From Methylococcaceae bacterium (GTDB lineage: Bacteria; Pseudomonadota; Gammaproteobacteria; Methylococcales; Methylomonadaceae), in the NCBI GenBank assembly GCA_947505055.1, contig CANNLO010000131.1, positions 1-11,781 of the forward strand: DNA of 11,781 nucleotides. Direction: 5' to 3'. Under the pieces are notes generated by a model that saw nothing but the letters and a program-made list of their open reading frames with translations, had not been told where the DNA came from and made no database searches. The position numbers and the translations under genes were made by a program. Positions within the stretch are counted from its first letter, which is position 1; each line of letters opens with the position of its first letter. Positions 6,933 to 11,781 of this stretch are shown one piece after another.

Positions 6933-9053
6933 CTACGCTCTAAACATTACGTTTTTAAGATTCAAAAGACAAACATTTTCGAAAACAACTATGGTACGGC
7001 TATTTACGGAATAAAAATTCTCACGCATTAAAGTTTGGTCTTGCGGAAACACGATATCATGCGGCGAAGGTAAAGATGTATCCATGGCAACGCACCATTG
7101 ACGATGAGCAATTGCCGGCAAATCAACAACTATTTGCTGATCAGACATATTCAAAACCACGTGCAGGTCTGACTCATTAACATCAGCACCAGCTAAAGTA
7201 AAAGCCAAAAATTTGGCCTCAGGATCATTCCATAAAGGCTTGTTGAGCTCAGTTCCATGCCATTGAATTTCTGCAATACCCCGACTCTCCAGAAGCTTTC
7301 CTGTCAAAAAACGCCGCCTCATAATTGATGCATGTCTTTTACGCAAAGCTATCATTAGCTGTACAAAGCGCAACATATCGGTATTTTTCTCAGCCATACT
7401 CCAGTCTATCCAAGACAATTCATTATCCTGACAGTAACAATTATTATTTCCGGACTGACTGTTTAATAATTCGTCACCGGCTAACAACATCGGAACGCCT
7501 TGGCTGAGTAACAACATGGCGAATACATTTTTCACCTGTTTACTGCGCAGCGCCAAGATATTAGAATCTTGGGTTTGACCCTCTACGCCACAGTTATAAC
7601 TTAAATTATTACTACAGCCGTCGCGATTATGCTCACCATTGGCATAATTATGTTTTTCGTTATAGCTGAACAAATCGTATAAAGTAAAACCATCATGGCA
7701 TGTCACAAAATTAATACTATTAATCGGTAACCGACCGTTATATTCATACAGATCGTTACTTCCACAAAGCCGGGTTGCAAGTTCGCTCACCAACCCCTGA
7801 TCACCTCGCACAAAACGGCGAATAACATCCCGGTATCTACCGTTCCATTCAGCCCAGCGATAACCGGGGAAACTGCCAACCTGGTATAATCCGGTTGCAT
7901 CCCAGGCTTCAGCAATCAACTTAGTTTTTGCCAGCGGCTCTGAAAGCTCAATCGCCCAGAGCAATGGAGGATCTTGCAAGACTTCACCGCCCTCACCGCG
8001 CGCCAAAGCACTGGCAAGATCAAAGCGAAAACCATCGACATGCATTTCCCTGACCCAATATTCAAGACAACTGATAATAAAATTTGCAACCAAAGGGTGG
8101 TTGGCATTTACTGTATTTCCACAACCGGTATAGTCGTGAAAAATACTTTTGTCGTACTTGTCATGATGATAAAAAATATCATCACCTATGCCTCTAAAAT
8201 TAATGATCGGGCCATCAGCCCCGGCTTCAGAAGTATGATTAAACACCACATCCATAATCACGCCGATGCCGGCTTGATGCAGCGCCTTGACCAGATCACG
8301 AAACTCACGAACATGAGTTCCCTGTTCCGGAGTAACGCAATAGCCGGGATGCGGACTGAAAAAACTATGCGTGCTATAACCCCAATAATTTCTTAAACCT
8401 AAATCGGCCGTATATTGGGGAACATCCTGTTCATCAAATGCCATCACTGGCAAAAGCTCAACATGGGTTATACCCAATTTTTGCAAATAAGGAATTTTCT
8501 CAATCAATCCAGAAAATGTACCCGGATTGACGACATTTGAAGAAGCGTGTTTAGTAAAACCACCTACATGCAATTCGTAAACAATCGCTCTTTCGCTACG
8601 AATACGCAACGGCACATCGCCCTCCCAATCATAACGATCATTGACGACAGCACAGCGCATGGCATTCAGTTTATTGTCACCTGGAATACAGGCAGCCTTG
8701 CGACTCCAGCGCTTATCACTAATTGCACGTGACCAGGGATCAACCAGTTGCTTGTATCTATCAAAATGCAAACCCGCTTCACGATTTTGATTAGATCCAT
8801 CCATGCGCCAGGTATACCATGTTCCAGTCGGTAATTCGGTTACATAAACATGCCAGGAAAAAAAGGTACGGTTAATTTCTTCCTGTAAAGTTATAACCTG
8901 AAACGGCTCGTCACAATCTGAAGTACTAAAAAGTAAAAGTTCTACCTGAGTCGCATAACGGCTAAAAATTGAAAAATTAACGCCCTTATTTTTGGTGCTC
9001 GAGCCTGAAGGGTAAGGATTTCCGGGCTGTAGTGGGTATTCTTTTTTCTGCAT
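6933..9053 (-). CDS. glgX: Glycogen debranching enzyme GlgX (GH13 isoamylase type)
   Basis: A 706-residue enzyme close to the usual GlgX/TreX length (about 650-720). Residues ~14-100 form the N-terminal CBM48-type module (PYPSGSSTKNKGVNFSIFS). The GH13 barrel follows with all four regions: DVVFNHT (268-274), GFRFDLASAL with nucleophile Asp345, AEAWD with acid Glu382, and FVTCHDG with Asp454. HVGGFT and NYWGYST are typical of the isoamylase/GlgX subfamily. It hydrolyses alpha-1,6 branches of glycogen, usually short stubs left by glycogen phosphorylase, in the cytoplasm. The ATG at 9053 has AGAGG directly upstream at an unusually short spacing, so a weak GTGAG further upstream may help. The 5' leader contains two perfect hairpins. 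It is the first gene of the minus-strand glycogen cluster and ends in TAG without a clear terminator, so read-through into the DUF4912 gene is possible. TreX-like transglycosylation cannot be excluded. Confidence 0.95.
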   Translation of the reverse strand: MQKKEYPLQPGNPYPSGSSTKNKGVNFSIFSRYATQVELLLFSTSDCDEPFQVITLQEEINRTFFSWHVYVTELPTGTWYTWRMDGSNQNREAGLHFDRYKQLVDPWSRAISDKRWSRKAACIPGDNKLNAMRCAVVNDRYDWEGDVPLRIRSERAIVYELHVGGFTKHASSNVVNPGTFSGLIEKIPYLQKLGITHVELLPVMAFDEQDVPQYTADLGLRNYWGYSTHSFFSPHPGYCVTPEQGTHVREFRDLVKALHQAGIGVIMDVVFNHTSEAGADGPIINFRGIGDDIFYHHDKYDKSIFHDYTGCGNTVNANHPLVANFIISCLEYWVREMHVDGFRFDLASALARGEGGEVLQDPPLLWAIELSEPLAKTKLIAEAWDATGLYQVGSFPGYRWAEWNGRYRDVIRRFVRGDQGLVSELATRLCGSNDLYEYNGRLPINSINFVTCHDGFTLYDLFSYNEKHNYANGEHNRDGCSNNLSYNCGVEGQTQDSNILALRSKQVKNVFAMLLLSQGVPMLLAGDELLNSQSGNNNCYCQDNELSWIDWSMAEKNTDMLRFVQLMIALRKRHASIMRRRFLTGKLLESRGIAEIQWHGTELNKPLWNDPEAKFLAFTLAGADVNESDLHVVLNMSDQQIVVDLPAIAHRQWCVAMDTSLPSPHDIVFPQDQTLMRENFYSVNSRTIVVFENVCLLNLKNVMFRA

Positions 9054-9066
9054 AACCTCTACTCAC

Positions 9067-9084
9067 GCTTTGTTATAACAAAGC
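9067..9084. repeat. Perfect 18-bp palindrome just upstream of glgX
   Basis: GCTTTGTTATAACAAAGC is fully self-complementary and lies 14-31 nt upstream of the glgX start codon, beside the ribosome-binding region. As DNA it could be a repressor operator for a dimeric regulator. As RNA it could only fold with a minimal loop from its AT-rich centre, so the operator reading is somewhat favoured. Confidence 0.65.
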
Positions 9085-9104
9085 TTATTTAAATAATTCA
9101 GATT

Positions 9105-9126
9105 ATTTCCATCTAAAAATGGAAAT
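9105..9126. repeat. Hairpin-forming inverted repeat in the glgX leader
   Basis: ATTTCCAT (9105-9112) and ATGGAAAT (9119-9126) form a perfect 8-bp stem with a 6-nt loop. It falls between the proposed glgX promoter and the start codon, so it would be transcribed in the 5' leader. No T-run follows on the minus strand, so it is not a typical attenuator. Confidence 0.55.
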
Positions 9127-9174
9127 TCTTTCGTCCTATTATCCAAAGCCAACGACCACAAGGCAATGGAAATT
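9119..9174. repeat. 9-bp direct repeat ATGGAAATT, two copies 47 bp apart
   Basis: ATGGAAATT occurs at 9119-9127 and 9166-9174, and its core also occurs inverted at 9105-9112. Each copy is one arm of an inverted repeat. The second copy reaches the edge of the proposed glgX -35 element. Repeated boxes in a promoter region are a common operator layout, but AT-rich sequence produces such matches by chance more often than average sequence. Confidence 0.45.
9138..9166 (-). promoter_or_regulatory. Candidate sigma70-type promoter for glgX
   Basis: On the minus strand TTGCCT (9166-9161) and GATAAT (9143-9138) stand 17 bp apart, matching the -35/-10 consensus at 4 and 5 of 6 positions. The predicted start near 9131 gives a leader of about 77 nt that includes the hairpin at 9105-9126 and the palindrome at 9067-9084. 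Confidence 0.45.
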
Positions 9175-9189
9175 AGATTTAATTTCTAT
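9166..9189. repeat. 10-bp inverted repeat at the glgX -35 element
   Basis: ATGGAAATTA (9166-9175) and TAATTTCTAT (9180-9189) are complementary at 9 of 10 positions, the exception being G-T, with a 4-bp centre. The repeat lies directly upstream of the proposed glgX -35, a position where an activator or repressor could bind. Confidence 0.45.
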
Positions 9190-9285
9190 AGTTTAACAAA
9201 TAACATTGAAGTCATCACCTAACTAGCCTACTTAGATAAGCAAACTTTTTGCATTTAACCATTAAAAACCAATAAATAAATAAAT

Positions 9286-9302
9286 GTTTCTTTCTTAGAA
9301 AC
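9286..9302. repeat. Short inverted repeat upstream of the small-gene promoter
   Basis: GTTTCT (9286-9291) and AGAAAC (9297-9302) are perfect arms around a 5-nt centre. The repeat ends 22 bp upstream of the -35 box at 9325, where an activator site could sit. It is short and in AT-rich DNA, so chance is possible. Confidence 0.35.
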
Positions 9303-9324
9303 TATTAATCAATATTTATCTATA

Positions 9325-9353
9325 TTGTCAACCATTCAGAGCATACGTATAGT
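9325..9353 (+). promoter_or_regulatory. Strong sigma70-type promoter of the 50-aa protein gene
   Basis: TTGTCA (9325-9330) and TATAGT (9348-9353) are separated by exactly 17 bp, each matching consensus at 5 of 6 positions. Transcription would start near 9360, giving a leader of about 40 nt to the ATG at 9400. Confidence 0.75.
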
Positions 9354-9399
9354 ATAGACAACGTTAATTAATTCTCGGAATTTCCTAAGGAGCTTTAAA

Positions 9400-9552
9400 A
9401 TGAGTGATTTAAGAAAAGATATTCTAATCGGGCTAATGTTTATCGTTGGCATTTTTGGATTTATTTCAGGCGAATTTGTTGTTTCAACAATTATGTTTGC
9501 TACAGCTGCCATATTCAGTAATATTGCTGTAAGCAGCAAATTGCTTGGCTAA
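9400..9552 (+). CDS. 50-residue hydrophobic small membrane protein
   Basis: ATG at 9400 to TAA at 9552 encodes 50 residues beginning MSDLRKD and ending SSKLLG. AAGGAG lies 7 nt before the start, a good sigma70-type promoter lies about 47 bp upstream, and two intrinsic terminators follow. Together these make a complete single-gene transcription unit and strong evidence that the short frame is real. Residues 8-22 (ILIGLMFIVGIFGFI) and about 26-44 (FVVSTIMFATAAIFSNIAV) are hydrophobic, separated by S-G-E, so one helical hairpin or one long membrane helix is likely. The N-terminus has D3, R5, K6 and D7. Helix 1 is Gly-rich (G11, G17, G20, G24), which suits helix packing. I do not recognise the family. 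The promoter and double terminator suggest a well-expressed message. It is divergent from glgX, though nothing shows a shared function. Confidence 0.8.
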   Translation: MSDLRKDILIGLMFIVGIFGFISGEFVVSTIMFATAAIFSNIAVSSKLLG

Positions 9553-9578
9553 GGTTTAACCCCTCTAGGTACCTACCT

Positions 9579-9604
9579 CAAACAGTCTCTCCTGTTTGTT
9601 TTTT
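9579..9604 (+). terminator. Intrinsic terminator 1 after the small protein gene
   Basis: CAAACAG (9579-9585) and CTGTTTG (9592-9598) form a perfect 7-bp stem with loop TCTCTC, followed by six T at 9599-9604. It begins 27 nt after the stop codon. Confidence 0.75.
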
Positions 9605-9637
9605 ACTCCTGAAGCTCATGCATCAGGAGTTTTTTTT
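9605..9637 (+). terminator. Intrinsic terminator 2, directly after the first
   Basis: ACTCCTGA (9605-9612) and TCAGGAGT (9623-9630) form a perfect 8-bp stem with a 10-nt loop, followed by a T-run ending at 9637. It is stronger than the first hairpin and ensures that the plus-strand message does not run into the convergent rlmG gene. There is no T-run on the minus strand, so it should not stop rlmG transcription. Confidence 0.88.
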
Positions 9638-9663
9638 GTCCGATTATTTCTTTTGGTGATTTT

Positions 9664-10803
9664 TCAAGTCACCTGAAACGACTTCATAATAATAAACTTC
9701 GAGTTAACAGCAATGACCGAGTGCCCGCCAAAAAGCCGATCAAGATAATTTTGATAGCCCAAATGCCGATTTCCAATCACCCATAACTCACCACCTTTTC
9801 GCAATACTCGCCGAGATTGCTTAAATAAACTGACCGCAATTTGGTCACCTACCGTATTTTGCTGATGAAACGGCGGATTACACAAAATGAGATCGGCAGA
9901 ATCATACTCAACTTCTGTCAAGCCATCACCAATACTGAAAGTCACTTTACGTTGATCGTCAAATACCCGCAAAAAATTATCTCTAGCCGAAGCCACGGCC
10001 ATATAAGACTCATCAACAAATTTCAACGTTGCCAGCGGACACCGTTCAGCAGCGATCAAACCAACTAGACCATTACCACAACCTAAATCAATAATGTCGC
10101 ATGCCTCTTGCCTGAAAGGAAGGTGCTGGAGAAAAAAGCGGGTGCCAATATCAAGACTATCACGTGAAAACACATTGGCGTGATTACTGATCAGATATTC
10201 AGTATTCTCAAGCGTATAAGTAACCGGATAAGGGTTTGAAGACACCTGCAACGCAGGATTATGCGTGACAAAAATCAATCTGGCCTTTTTTCTTGCTAAT
10301 GAAGTGGAGGTCGAACCTATTAACCGTTCCAGTAACTTCCAAACCGATGCAGGAGTAGTTTTAATCATACCTGCCACGATAATTTGACTTGATGAGGTCA
10401 GGTGAGGACGTAAGCGTATTAACTCATCTTCAAGCAAAGCCAAAGTCTTTGGCACCTTAATCAATACCCAATCAAAGCTCTGATGAAGTGCCTCAAGACT
10501 ATTTATCAAAGTAACACTGTGCGCAGGCAAGTCGTTGGTAGCCAAATTTTGCCGAGTCGCCTGGTGAGATAAATAAGAATCTGATAGAGCATAAGGCTCA
10601 TAAGTGCTTAATGCGACGGCTAAAGCACCAAAACTGTCATTTACTATCAGAATGCGCTTCGCTGCTAAAAACTCTTGTTGTTCGGCAAGGGCATTAAGCA
10701 GATATTCATCAGCCGCATCCCAAGCAAACAATAACTCTTTGGGTCGCTTGGGTAGCCGGTTTAATTCAAACGATCCCTGAGCAATAGTTAATCGATTTGT
10801 CAT
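9664..10803 (-). CDS. rlmG: 23S rRNA guanine-N2 methyltransferase RlmG
   Basis: A 379-residue protein from the ATG at 10803, close to the E. coli RlmG (YgjO) length of 378; an in-frame TTG at 10806 directly follows the efpL stop. Counting from that TTG, the N-terminal half is a degenerate methyltransferase-like domain (about 20-190). The C-terminal half is the catalytic Rossmann domain, with SAM-binding DLGCGNG (240-246), acidic VDES (264-267) and the N2-guanine signature NPPFH (310-314). RlmG methylates G1835 of 23S rRNA (E. coli numbering). RsmC is the related alternative; length and motif context favour RlmG. Only 3 nt separate the efpL stop from the ATG, and no Shine-Dalgarno is visible there, so translation probably depends on coupling to efpL. 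I see no good terminator after it on this strand. Confidence 0.9.
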   Translation of the reverse strand: MTNRLTIAQGSFELNRLPKRPKELLFAWDAADEYLLNALAEQQEFLAAKRILIVNDSFGALAVALSTYEPYALSDSYLSHQATRQNLATNDLPAHSVTLINSLEALHQSFDWVLIKVPKTLALLEDELIRLRPHLTSSSQIIVAGMIKTTPASVWKLLERLIGSTSTSLARKKARLIFVTHNPALQVSSNPYPVTYTLENTEYLISNHANVFSRDSLDIGTRFFLQHLPFRQEACDIIDLGCGNGLVGLIAAERCPLATLKFVDESYMAVASARDNFLRVFDDQRKVTFSIGDGLTEVEYDSADLILCNPPFHQQNTVGDQIAVSLFKQSRRVLRKGGELWVIGNRHLGYQNYLDRLFGGHSVIAVNSKFIIMKSFQVT

Positions 10804-10806
10804 CAA

Positions 10807-11376
10807 TTATTGAGCGCGGGACATGAATTTTCCGGTGTCAGTATTAATCTTAACCAACTCATCAGGCTCAAGATATTCAGGCACCTGAACCTCGAGACCG
10901 GTAGTCAAACGGGCAGTTTTAGTCCGACCTGACGCAGTTGCACCTTTAATAGCAGGCGCCGTTTCCACAATTCCCAACACTACAGAACTAGGCAATTCAA
11001 TACCCAATACGCCATCATCAACCAACAAAGCAACTATACCCTCTAGCCCTTCGGTCAAATATTCAACTTGATCTTCCAAATCCTCCCGACTTAAAGTGTA
11101 CTGGGTATAATCTTCCATATTCATGAAAATATAATTATCACCGTCCACATAAGAAAACTGAACTTTGGCGCGGACCAGATCGGCATCTTTAAAAAAATCA
11201 TCACCTTTTAATGACTCATCCAGTTTCTGACCGGTTTTTAGATTGGTAAAACGAATTTTGTACAAAGTTGACGCACCTCGGGAGGACGGACTTTTAGCAT
11301 CGACTTGTTTAACCGCATGAGGTACGCCATTTATTTCAACCACCATGCCCCTTTTTAAATCACTCGCCTTTGCCAC
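10807..11376 (-). CDS. efpL: EF-P-like elongation factor EfpL (YeiP)
   Basis: A 189-residue protein of the EF-P superfamily, close to E. coli YeiP/EfpL in length. The start is GTG at 11376, supported by a strong GAGGAGA Shine-Dalgarno with GGAG 6 nt upstream. The KOW-like domain I holds the tip loop SPSSRGASTLYK with Arg33, the position that marks EfpL and replaces the modified Lys of EF-P. FSYVDGDNYIFMNMEDYTQY (74-93) is the family-typical centre, and the C-terminal OB domain contains the ETAPAIKGAT stretch (about 137-146) and VPEYLEPDE. EfpL acts at the ribosome between the P and E sites to relieve stalling at proline-rich and some other motifs. Because Arg occupies the tip, no lysine modification is expected. 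rlmG follows directly, giving a two-gene ribosome-related operon. A candidate TATAAT lies upstream. Confidence 0.93.
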   Translation of the reverse strand: MAKASDLKRGMVVEINGVPHAVKQVDAKSPSSRGASTLYKIRFTNLKTGQKLDESLKGDDFFKDADLVRAKVQFSYVDGDNYIFMNMEDYTQYTLSREDLEDQVEYLTEGLEGIVALLVDDGVLGIELPSSVVLGIVETAPAIKGATASGRTKTARLTTGLEVQVPEYLEPDELVKINTDTGKFMSRAQ

Positions 11377-11454
11377 ACAAATCTCCTCTCGATTGAACTT
11401 GCTCTAAATTACAACAAGCTTGGATTTAAGCGACACAAATCGCCCATAAACTGC

Positions 11455-11460
11455 ATTATA
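11455..11460 (-). promoter_or_regulatory. Candidate -10 box for the efpL-rlmG operon
   Basis: A perfect TATAAT on the minus strand lies about 80 nt before the efpL start. The -35 position has only a weak match (CTTATA at 16-bp spacing), so the promoter may need an activator or may be misplaced. Confidence 0.4.
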
Positions 11461-11562
11461 ACTTAGAATGGCTCTTTATAAGCTTTGTAATTAAACAATA
11501 CCTTCGCCAAAATCACGCTACTTTTACATGAATTCTACCGATTTTTTCTACCTGAAAAACCC

Positions 11563-11578
11563 TATCGTTACAACGATA
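11563..11578. repeat. 16-bp palindrome upstream of efpL
   Basis: TATCGTT (11563-11569) and AACGATA (11572-11578) are perfect 7-bp arms around a 2-bp centre. It lies about 100 bp upstream of the candidate efpL -10 box and next to the minus-strand terminator. A small dimeric regulator could bind it; nothing else supports this. Confidence 0.45.
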
Positions 11579-11583
11579 CCTAC

Positions 11584-11611
11584 AAAAAAGCCCAGAGAAT
11601 ATCCAGGCTTT
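11584..11611 (-). terminator. Intrinsic terminator on the minus strand
   Basis: Read on the minus strand, AAAGCC (11611-11606), a 13-nt loop and GGCTTT (11592-11587) form a 6-bp stem whose 3' side runs into six T in total (11589-11584). It points toward efpL and would end a transcript arriving from the right. No coding sequence lies between it and the window edge, at least 170 bp away. Confidence 0.55.
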
Positions 11612-11725
11612 AATTACATAACTATAAACGCAAATTTTATGACTATTATTTACCTATAATAGATATAAACTGAAGTTTCCCAGTTTTTCAGGAGCAAGAA
11701 ATTTAGAACGCGATAAAAAATAGTG

Positions 11726-11746
11726 AAAAAATTTCGAAAATTTTTT
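11726..11746. repeat. A/T-only inverted repeat
   Basis: AAAAAATTT (11726-11734) and AAATTTTTT (11738-11746) are perfect 9-bp arms around CGA. Such A-tract DNA is often intrinsically bent and can bind nucleoid proteins. No gene is attached to it within the window. Confidence 0.4.
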
Positions 11747-11781
11747 GCCACTCTTAATGCGTGTTAATTAATCCTTATGTA

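Larger units (their letters stand above)
9054..9399. other. Divergent intergenic region between glgX and the small membrane-protein gene
   Basis: This 346-bp stretch without a gene is very AT-rich. It contains a candidate minus-strand glgX promoter, a strong plus-strand promoter, at least four inverted repeats and a short AAAT-type run near 9271-9285. A minus-strand open frame covering 9336-9539 is the antisense of the plus-strand promoter and small gene and is not taken as real. The repeat density suggests regulated divergent transcription. Confidence 0.7.
11377..11781. other. 405-bp region without a recognisable gene at the right edge
   Basis: All three minus-strand frames have stops within about 20 nt of the window edge, so no gene enters on that strand. 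The only plus-strand frame of note is a 43-codon one at 11528 without a ribosome-binding site. The stretch holds the efpL leader and promoter, a 16-bp palindrome, a minus-strand terminator and an A/T-only inverted repeat. Confidence 0.65.

Noticed and set aside
6912..6935. TAGTCT/AGACTA hairpin overlapping the glgX stop codon, considered as a terminator
   Set aside because: The stem is only 6 bp with a 12-nt loop and is followed by AAAG rather than T on the minus strand.
7974..8396. 140-codon plus-strand open frame starting with TTG
   Set aside because: It is fully antisense to the conserved GH13 barrel of glgX, has no Shine-Dalgarno, and its product shows no recognisable domain.
9336..9539. 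67-codon minus-strand open frame
   Set aside because: It covers the plus-strand promoter, Shine-Dalgarno and most of the 50-aa gene. It has no ribosome-binding site of its own, while the plus-strand unit has all expression signals.
11528..11659. 43-codon plus-strand ATG frame in the right-hand intergenic region
   Set aside because: No Shine-Dalgarno and no promoter at a sensible distance; it runs across the terminator hairpin and has no membrane-like or domain-like character.
11667..11688. AAACTG/CAGTTT hairpin followed by TTTTT on the plus strand, considered as a terminator
   Set aside because: The stem has only two G-C pairs, and no plus-strand gene upstream needs a terminator here.
1..11781. 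Search for CRISPR array, tRNA/rRNA, transposase, integrase, att sites or a classical defence system
   Set aside because: No regularly spaced repeats, no recognisable structural RNA and no mobile-element protein was seen. The EEP and PLD folds occur in defence systems, but the CBM21 modules and glycogen neighbours point elsewhere.

Overview
This window looks like the chromosome of a moderately AT-rich gammaproteobacterium. The EfpL-type elongation factor and the RlmG rRNA methyltransferase next to it are typical of Gammaproteobacteria. The GH57/DUF4912/GlgX combination would fit a Methylococcales-like methanotroph, but that finer placement is an impression rather than something the sequence proves. 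No rRNA, tRNA, insertion sequence, CRISPR array or phage gene is visible, and no gene is clearly broken.

Layout, left to right. The left edge (1-722, + strand) carries the C-terminal part of a GGDEF signalling protein whose start lies outside the window. It converges, with only 7 bp between stop codons, on a long minus-strand cluster. Read in its own direction (from 9053 down to 730), the cluster is: glgX (glycogen debranching enzyme), a 281-bp gap, a DUF4912 protein, a GH57 alpha-glucan branching-type enzyme overlapping it by 4 nt, an endonuclease/exonuclease/phosphatase (EEP) enzyme with two N-terminal CBM21-like starch-binding modules, a two-HKD phospholipase D-family protein, and a small cupin.

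Upstream of glgX is a 346-bp intergenic region rich in inverted repeats. It holds a candidate glgX promoter on the minus strand and a good sigma70-type promoter on the plus strand. The plus-strand promoter drives a 50-residue hydrophobic protein (9400-9552) with a strong Shine-Dalgarno, followed by two tandem intrinsic terminators. The right end holds efpL and rlmG as a tight minus-strand pair (11376 to 9664). Beyond them are 405 bp without a gene, containing a likely minus-strand terminator and several palindromes.

How the genes work together: GlgX trims alpha-1,6 branches and the GH57 enzyme makes them, so the core of the cluster edits glycogen branching. The unexpected part is that the next gene attaches a phosphodiesterase/phosphatase fold to two glycogen-binding modules, and a second phosphodiesterase-fold protein (PLD) follows. 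This suggests a glycogen-granule-associated phosphoester-processing or nuclease module. A bacterial functional analogue of glycogen phosphatases such as laforin is one possibility, and a granule-anchored nuclease is another. This is the most interesting part of the window, and the functional reading is inference.
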